64,000 bases of DNA from JBCCFW01 sp039029535 (GTDB taxonomy: Bacteria > Acidobacteriota > JBCCFW01): NCBI GenBank assembly GCA_039029535.1, contig JBCCFW010000009.1, positions 34,460 through 98,459 on the forward strand. The letters run 5' to 3'. This document shows positions 59,321-64,000 of this stretch, in pieces. A program made the position numbers and the translations under genes. Below the pieces are notes generated by a model that saw only the letters and a list, made by a program, of their open reading frames with translations, did no database searches and was not told the DNA's origin. Every line of letters starts with the position of its first letter. Positions within the stretch are counted from its first letter, which is position 1.

Positions 59321-62095
59321 GTGGCCTCCTCTCGCCCGACATCCGATGACGTCTCGCTCGCCGACGAGTTTCGGCGTGCCGTCGACCTGCAGTCGTCGCG
59401 TCGGGTCGTCCGAGCTCGCCGGTGCTTCGAGCAGCTCGCCCTCGGGGAGGGACCGCACCGGCACTGGGCCGTGCTGGAGATCGTCCAGGGCTACCTGAGG
59501 GCGGGGCAGAGCGAGAAGGCCGAGACTCATCTGCGTCAGCTCCTGCCGGCCGATTCGGCACTCCTCCTGCACGGGCTCGGCCATCTCTACCGTCTCAGCG
59601 GTCGGGCGGCGGAGGCGCGTTCCTGGCTCGAGGAGGCTCAGCGCCGGCGGCCCAAGCCCTGGCCCGTCGACACGGACCTCGGCTGGCTTCGGTGCGTCGC
59701 CGGTGACACGAAGGGAGGGGAGAAGCTCCTGCGCAGCGCCGCCCGGCACTTCGAGTCCAAGGGCGACGCCTGGGGGGAAGCCGTCGCCACGACGCTCCTC
59801 GGCACGTGGAGCTTCCGGCGGTGGGACCTCGGTCGGGCTCTCGCGCTCCACGAGAAGGCCCTGGGGCTCAAGCGACGCGTCGGTGATGCGCGAGGCGAGG
59901 CGACCTGTCTCTTCGAGATGGCGCTCAACCGCTTCCGTTGCTCGGAGTTCGACGTCGCCCGGGAGCTCGCCGAGTCCTCGGCCGAGCTCTTCGAGCGCAT
60001 CGGCTATCCCAAGTGGCAGTCCCTTGCCCTCAACCTGCTCGGTCTCATCCAACGCTCGGTCGGCAACCTCGACGCCGCGTGGGACTGGCACCAGCGCGCC
60101 TTGCGCGCCCATCGCCGAGCCGGGTCGGTGGCGTTGGCAGGCAACGATGCCATCGTCCTCGGCAACCTCATGACCGTCGCCGAGGCTCAGGGGCGCTTCG
60201 CGGCGGCACGTCGTCAGGGTCGCACGGCTCTCGAGCTGCTCGCCGGGCGACCGAACGAGGAAGCACGCTCCAACGTCGTCCGCGCTCTCTCGCGTCTCGA
60301 GGTGGCGACCGGGAACCCCCGTCGCGCTCTCGAGCTCCTGGCCGACACCACCGAAGAGAACACGGAGCGCAGCCCCTTCATGGAGCTCGTGCTGTCGGTG
60401 GAGAGAGCCCGCGCACACCTGGCGCTCGGTGAGGCCGAGGAGGCTGTCAGCGCGGCTCGGGCCGGCCTCGCGCTCGTCGAGCGAGGAGGCAAGGCGCACG
60501 GCTCCATCGATGTCGTCGCCCTCGAAGCCCGCGCTCTGCTGACCCATGGTCTCCTCGGCACGAGCGCTCTCGACGGCGCTCGCAAGACCCTGCGTCAGGC
60601 CGAGCGGGAGATGAAGCGTCTCTCCGCATGGCACGTGCTCCCCCGAGCCGGGACCACGGCGACGTTCCGCGCCGTGGAGGATGCGAGCGTGCGAGCTGCG
60701 ACCCTCGCATCTGCCCGCAGCTCTCGACAGGCATGGAGGACCGCGCGGGACCTCAAGGCGCGTCACTTGCTCGCGACGATCCGTCGAGCCAAGGCCGAGG
60801 ACTCGCCCCGCCTGCGTGAGCTGGAGCTTCGGCTCGACGACCTCGCGAACCGACGATCACCGACGAACGCGCAGGTCACCGAGCTCCGACGCCTGGTGCG
60901 GGAGCACTCCGACCTGCTCGAGCGTGCGACCGGAGCGCGGACGACTCTCATCGACGGTGGCGCCTCGACGGTGGAGGCCCTTCCCGGGCACGTGGCGCTG
61001 CTGGAGTATCACTCGGCGGCCGAGACGACCTGGCTGTTCGCGGTCGATGCCGACGGCGTGCGTCACTTCGATCTCGGACTCGACGCCCGGCAGCTCCGTC
61101 GGCTCGTGGAGCGCTTGCTCGCGCCCCTCCATCGCGCCTCGCGCTCGCTCGACCCCCATCGACATCTCGACGACTTCGACTTGGAGGCGGCTCGGCGAGC
61201 CTACCGGCGGCTGGTCATGCCGGCCTTGAAGACGCTGAGCTCCGAGGTGAAGCAGCTCGTCGTCATCCCCGACGGGGCCCTGCACGACCTGCCCTTCGAG
61301 CTCCTCGTGGAGGAGCTGTCCTCGTCGGCGGGAGGCTTCGTCGAGTACTTCGGTGGAGCGCGGTACCTGTGCGACAGCTACCTGCTGACCCGGTGTCCGT
61401 CCTCACTGCTCCTGGACTCTCGTCCGACGCGACCGCTCCGACGGGCCTTGGCCGTCGCCTGCTCACCGGACGACGGCACGACCCTTCAGCTCGCCGACGG
61501 CCCCCGTCGACTGAGCAACCTGCCCCTGGCCGCGCGTGACGTCGAGCTCGTGTCGCAGCTCGTCGCGTCCACGACGCTCCTGAGAGACGAGCAGGCGACC
61601 GCGTCGTCGGTGATGACGGCCATGCCGCGTCGGGACCTCATCCACCTCTCGGCCCACGCCTTCTCCGACGAGACGGCTCCGGGCCTGTCCGGTCTCGTTC
61701 TCGCCGGTGGGTCTCCGGGGACCTCGGCGTTGCTTCGTGCCGAGCGACTGGCGGGTCTGAGCCTGAACGCCGAGCTCGTCACCCTGGCGGCCTGCGAGAC
61801 TGCGGCGGGGCGTCTCGCTCAAGGGGAGGGGACTCTCGGGCTCTCCCGGTCCTTCGTGGCTGCCGGGGCCCGGTCGGTGCTCGCCAGCCACTGGCCCGTC
61901 GACGACGAGTCGGCTCACGTCCTGGTGGGGGCCTTCTTGCGTGAGGTCGTGCAGGGACGCTCGAGAGCCGAGGCCCTGCACGTGGCGAGAACGGAGTTGC
62001 GGGAGGCGGCTCGTGAGAACCCCCTCCACGCTCATCCCGTGTCGTGGTCGGCCTTCACGCTGACCGACCGCTCCCTCCCGAGCACGACCGCGTGA
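59321..62095 (+). CDS. TPR-CHAT protein (caspase-like peptidase)
   Basis: This protein has 924 residues from a GTG with GGGAGGG 9 nt upstream. Residues about 15-480 form a TPR array (GHLYRLSGRAAEARSWLEEA, LNLLGLIQRSVGNLDAAWDW). A coiled segment (about 510-560) precedes the CHAT domain at about 560-915. The caspase-like pair is His779 (HLSAHAFSDE) and Cys825 (LAACETAAG), both in the usual context, and GARSVLASHWPVDDE follows. CHAT proteases are clan CD enzymes that cut bacterial targets in signalling or defence. No gasdermin, CRISPR effector or phage-defence partner is next to this one. Likely cytoplasmic; substrate unknown. Confidence 0.9.
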   Translation: MASSRPTSDDVSLADEFRRAVDLQSSRRVVRARRCFEQLALGEGPHRHWAVLEIVQGYLRAGQSEKAETHLRQLLPADSALLLHGLGHLYRLSGRAAEARSWLEEAQRRRPKPWPVDTDLGWLRCVAGDTKGGEKLLRSAARHFESKGDAWGEAVATTLLGTWSFRRWDLGRALALHEKALGLKRRVGDARGEATCLFEMALNRFRCSEFDVARELAESSAELFERIGYPKWQSLALNLLGLIQRSVGNLDAAWDWHQRALRAHRRAGSVALAGNDAIVLGNLMTVAEAQGRFAAARRQGRTALELLAGRPNEEARSNVVRALSRLEVATGNPRRALELLADTTEENTERSPFMELVLSVERARAHLALGEAEEAVSAARAGLALVERGGKAHGSIDVVALEARALLTHGLLGTSALDGARKTLRQAEREMKRLSAWHVLPRAGTTATFRAVEDASVRAATLASARSSRQAWRTARDLKARHLLATIRRAKAEDSPRLRELELRLDDLANRRSPTNAQVTELRRLVREHSDLLERATGARTTLIDGGASTVEALPGHVALLEYHSAAETTWLFAVDADGVRHFDLGLDARQLRRLVERLLAPLHRASRSLDPHRHLDDFDLEAARRAYRRLVMPALKTLSSEVKQLVVIPDGALHDLPFELLVEELSSSAGGFVEYFGGARYLCDSYLLTRCPSSLLLDSRPTRPLRRALAVACSPDDGTTLQLADGPRRLSNLPLAARDVELVSQLVASTTLLRDEQATASSVMTAMPRRDLIHLSAHAFSDETAPGLSGLVLAGGSPGTSALLRAERLAGLSLNAELVTLAACETAAGRLAQGEGTLGLSRSFVAAGARSVLASHWPVDDESAHVLVGAFLREVVQGRSRAEALHVARTELREAARENPLHAHPVSWSAFTLTDRSLPSTTA

Positions 62096-62128
62096 GCGTG
62101 GCCGTGCTCGGCCATGAGAGTGACTCGA

Positions 62129-62881
62129 CTAGTCGCAGTTGTAGGTGGCGATCGCGTCCTGACCGCTCATCGTCTCCGCGGAGTAGACGGTGACGTCCGT
62201 CAGGCTGAAGCGCAGCCAGTAGTTCTCGTACTCGCCCTCCTGGTCCATGTGACCGATCGGAGGAGCAGGGGCTCCATCGCCCTCGAACTCCTCGCCGGCC
62301 GCGAGGGAGATCATGTAGGCCCGGCCCGCACGGAACGAGACCGCGGGCGTCAGCACGGAGTCGCACTCCAGGTAGCCGGTGCCCAGGAGCTCCTTGTTGA
62401 GATCCCAGGCCGAGCTGACGTGGCCCGGAGTGCCGAAGCTCGAGACGCCGAGGTACACGTCGGCCTCGTCGAAGTCCTGCGCGCCGACCTTGGCCAGGAA
62501 CGAGACGGTGAAGTAGAAGCCGTCCTTCGCGCAGTTGGCGATCTCCATCCCGTCGTTGGCGCCGTAGTCCTCGCAGAAGCTCGTGGGCTCGTCACACTCG
62601 TCACCGTTGAGGATGCAGTACTTGGCCTCCGGGCCGAGGTTGATGTGGGGGACGTCGTCACAGGATCGGTTGAAGGTCACGTCCTCCGAAGACCCGAAGA
62701 CCGAGCCCAGCACGCTCCGGCCGGAGTCGATGTGCAGCGAGCCTCCGGAGGGGTCGGGGAGGATCCTTCCGCAGCTCGCGGTCGGGTTGTTCGAGGCGTG
62801 GACGATGGGGGCGAACAAGGCGGCCGAGAGGATGAGCTGGGCGACTCGGCTGGCGGGCGATTGATGGTTCTTGGTGTTCAC
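62129..62881 (-). CDS. Exported Cys-rich protein of unknown family, copy A
   Basis: This 250-residue protein starts at a GTG with AGGAG 7 nt upstream. The signal peptide (VNTKNHQSPASRVAQLILSA to IVHA) is followed by a single predicted beta-rich domain with eight or more cysteines. Blocks conserved with copy B are NNPTASCGRI, GGSLHIDSGRSVLGSV, CEDYGANDG, EADVYLGVSSFGTPGH, AWDLNK, AGEEFEGDGAPAPP and SAETMSGQDAIATY. I recognise no family. The strong constraint between the copies suggests a real ligand-binding or structural role outside the cell. The stop lies 33 bp from that of the CHAT gene, tail to tail. Confidence 0.8.
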   Translation of the reverse strand: MNTKNHQSPASRVAQLILSAALFAPIVHASNNPTASCGRILPDPSGGSLHIDSGRSVLGSVFGSSEDVTFNRSCDDVPHINLGPEAKYCILNGDECDEPTSFCEDYGANDGMEIANCAKDGFYFTVSFLAKVGAQDFDEADVYLGVSSFGTPGHVSSAWDLNKELLGTGYLECDSVLTPAVSFRAGRAYMISLAAGEEFEGDGAPAPPIGHMDQEGEYENYWLRFSLTDVTVYSAETMSGQDAIATYNCD

Positions 62882-62998
62882 GGATGACTCCTGTAGGCAT
62901 TCACGGATGATTTCGGGGATTCTTCTGAGTGTTCGGTGGCGCCGTCGGGCGCGGCCATGACCGGAGTCCATGGCCGCTCCCGACGTGGACGTCGGCGA

Positions 62999-63751
62999 CT
63001 AGTCGCAGGAGTACGTGGCGATCGCGTCGTTGCCGCTCATGGTCTCGGCAGAGTAGAGAGTGACGCTCGTGAGGTTGACCCGCATCCAGTAGTTCTCGAT
63101 CTCGCCCTCCTGTCCCACGTGACCGTAGGGGGGGGCGGGGGCGCCGTCGCCCTCGAACTCCTCACCGGCTGCGACCGTGAGCATGTAGCTTCGACCCGCT
63201 CGGAACGGCACGGAGGGAGTCAGGAGCGAGTCGCACATCAGCTGGCCCGTTCCATCGACCTGCTTGTTGAGATCCCAGGCCGCGCTGATGTGACCCGGAG
63301 TGCCGACGCTCGCGACGCCGAGGTAGACGTCGGCCTCGTAGAGCTCCAGCGCTCCGACCTTCGCCAGGAACGTGACGGTGTAGTAGCCGCCGCTCCCCAC
63401 GCAGTCGGTCACGACGACACCGTCGTTGGCTCCGTAGTCCTCGCAGAAGAGGGTGGGCGCGCCACACTCGCTGATGCCGGCATTGCAGTCCTTGGCGGTG
63501 CTGCCGAGGTTGATGTGGGCTTCGTCCTGGCAGGAGCGATTGAAGCTCACGTCCTCGGGTGCATTCCACACGGACCCGAGCACGCTCCGACCGGAGTCGA
63601 TGTGCAGCGAGCCCCCGGAGCCGTCCGGGATGATCCTCCCGCAGCTCGCGGTCGGGTTGTTCGAAGCGTGGACGATGGGGGCGAACAAGGTGGCCGAGAG
63701 GACCAGGTGGGCGACTCGGCTGGCGTGCGATTGATGTCTCTTGGTGTTCAC
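62999..63751 (-). CDS. Exported Cys-rich protein of unknown family, copy B
   Basis: This protein is also 250 residues and is the tandem partner of copy A, 870 bp away in the same orientation. The start is a GTG with the same CAGGAGTCATCCGTG context as copy A. Signal peptide, Cys positions and the conserved blocks match; differences cluster in the second quarter (CNAGISECGAPTLF against CILNGDECDEPTSF) and in short loops. A MITE-like element begins 33 bp upstream of the start codon and is absent from copy A, so it landed after or during the duplication and may now supply the promoter. Confidence 0.8.
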   Translation of the reverse strand: MNTKRHQSHASRVAHLVLSATLFAPIVHASNNPTASCGRIIPDGSGGSLHIDSGRSVLGSVWNAPEDVSFNRSCQDEAHINLGSTAKDCNAGISECGAPTLFCEDYGANDGVVVTDCVGSGGYYTVTFLAKVGALELYEADVYLGVASVGTPGHISAAWDLNKQVDGTGQLMCDSLLTPSVPFRAGRSYMLTVAAGEEFEGDGAPAPPYGHVGQEGEIENYWMRVNLTSVTLYSAETMSGNDAIATYSCD

Positions 63752-63784
63752 GGATGACTCCTGTTGGCTATGGCTGGACCCAGG

Positions 63785-63997
63785 GCCCGGACCATTCATG
63801 AGTGTTCGTCGCGAGTGGCCGGAGGTGCTGGCCGAGAAGGGCGAACGTAGTCTCGAGGTCCGCGGCTCAATCCGGTGGGAACCGGGGAATGAGAGCCGGA
63901 GGCGCACTTGACCGTGCGTTGAGGACCGAGAGGCGAGTACGCCCTTCGCAGGCAGCAGATCTGGTCACGCAGCAGGAGACTCCTGAATTGTCCGGGC
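63785..63997 (-). mobile_element. MITE-like element, copy 2 (213 bp)
   Basis: The ends are GCCCGGACCATTCATGAGT at 63785-63803 and an inverted copy with two mismatches at 63979-63997. Read on the minus strand it follows copy 1 (40641-40817) almost base for base, except for about 36 extra bases near the gene-proximal third. No transposase is present. The same end faces the downstream gene in both copies. The apparent ORF at 63796-63999 lies inside the element and I do not treat it as a gene. Confidence 0.75.
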
Positions 63998-64000
63998 AAG

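Noticed and set aside
59321..62095. CHAT protein as part of a type III-E CRISPR (Craspase) system
   Set aside because: No gRAMP effector, repeat array or other CRISPR gene nearby; TPR-CHAT proteins are common outside CRISPR loci.
63796..63999. Short minus-strand ORF at the window end as a gene
   Set aside because: It lies within the MITE-like repeat and is not kept in the other copy.

Overview
The window is a GC-rich (about 70% by eye), gene-dense bacterial chromosome segment with no rRNA, tRNA, CRISPR array, phage structural gene or intact transposase that I could see. The cell is Gram-negative: there is a MipA/OmpV-type outer-membrane protein, a lipoprotein, and many exported proteins built from FG-GAP, beta-propeller, thrombospondin-3, MopE-like Cys/Asp and dockerin repeats. 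Together with large Ser/Thr kinases, a kinase/ECF-sigma pair and TPR-rich regulators, this suggests a Planctomycetota- or Myxococcota-like bacterium with a large signalling genome. The sequence alone does not let me choose between them.

Layout. 1-4.9 kb: two exported repeat proteins (the first cut by the window edge) that share a conserved leader and a near-identical signal peptide. 4.9-9.9 kb: ECF sigma factor and giant membrane Ser/Thr kinase, probably one operon. 10-16.7 kb: serine beta-lactamase-fold hydrolase, a small interrupted ORF, and a secreted zinc metalloprotease. 16.7-20 kb: a signalling cluster of kinase-receiver fusion, single-domain receiver and receiver-adenylate cyclase, followed by the MipA-like protein. 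21-38.5 kb: three paralogous kinase-STAND ATPase-TPR genes, one intact, one broken by two deletions and one with a single-base frameshift. Between them lie a collagen-like exported protein, a YVTN-type propeller, two membrane proteins and a nucleotide-sugar-epimerase-like enzyme. 38.5-46.9 kb: an orphan multi-pass GAF sensor, a minimal RNA ligase directly behind a MITE-like element, an ECF sigma/anti-sigma operon, a methyltransferase, a GNAT acetyltransferase and an AlkD-like repair protein. 47-54.6 kb: an FG-GAP protein with an IPTL-like C-terminal sorting tail, and two tandem TPR-hybrid histidine kinases. 54.7-64 kb: a multidomain hydrolase, a zinc-ribbon protein, a propeller lipoprotein, a TPR-CHAT (caspase-like) protein, and a tandem pair of 250-residue exported proteins of unknown function. 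A second copy of the MITE-like element closes the window.

The common thread is sensing and surface display: phosphorylation-based regulators (Ser/Thr kinases, hybrid histidine kinases, receivers, cyclase, ECF sigmas) next to a changing set of exported repeat proteins. Duplication is frequent: kinase-STAND genes, histidine kinases, the 250-residue pair, and the shared leader/signal peptide. The most unusual items are the paired MITE-like elements placed in the same orientation immediately upstream of genes, the decaying kinase-STAND-TPR family, the shared structured leaders, and the uncharacterised exported pair next to the CHAT protein.
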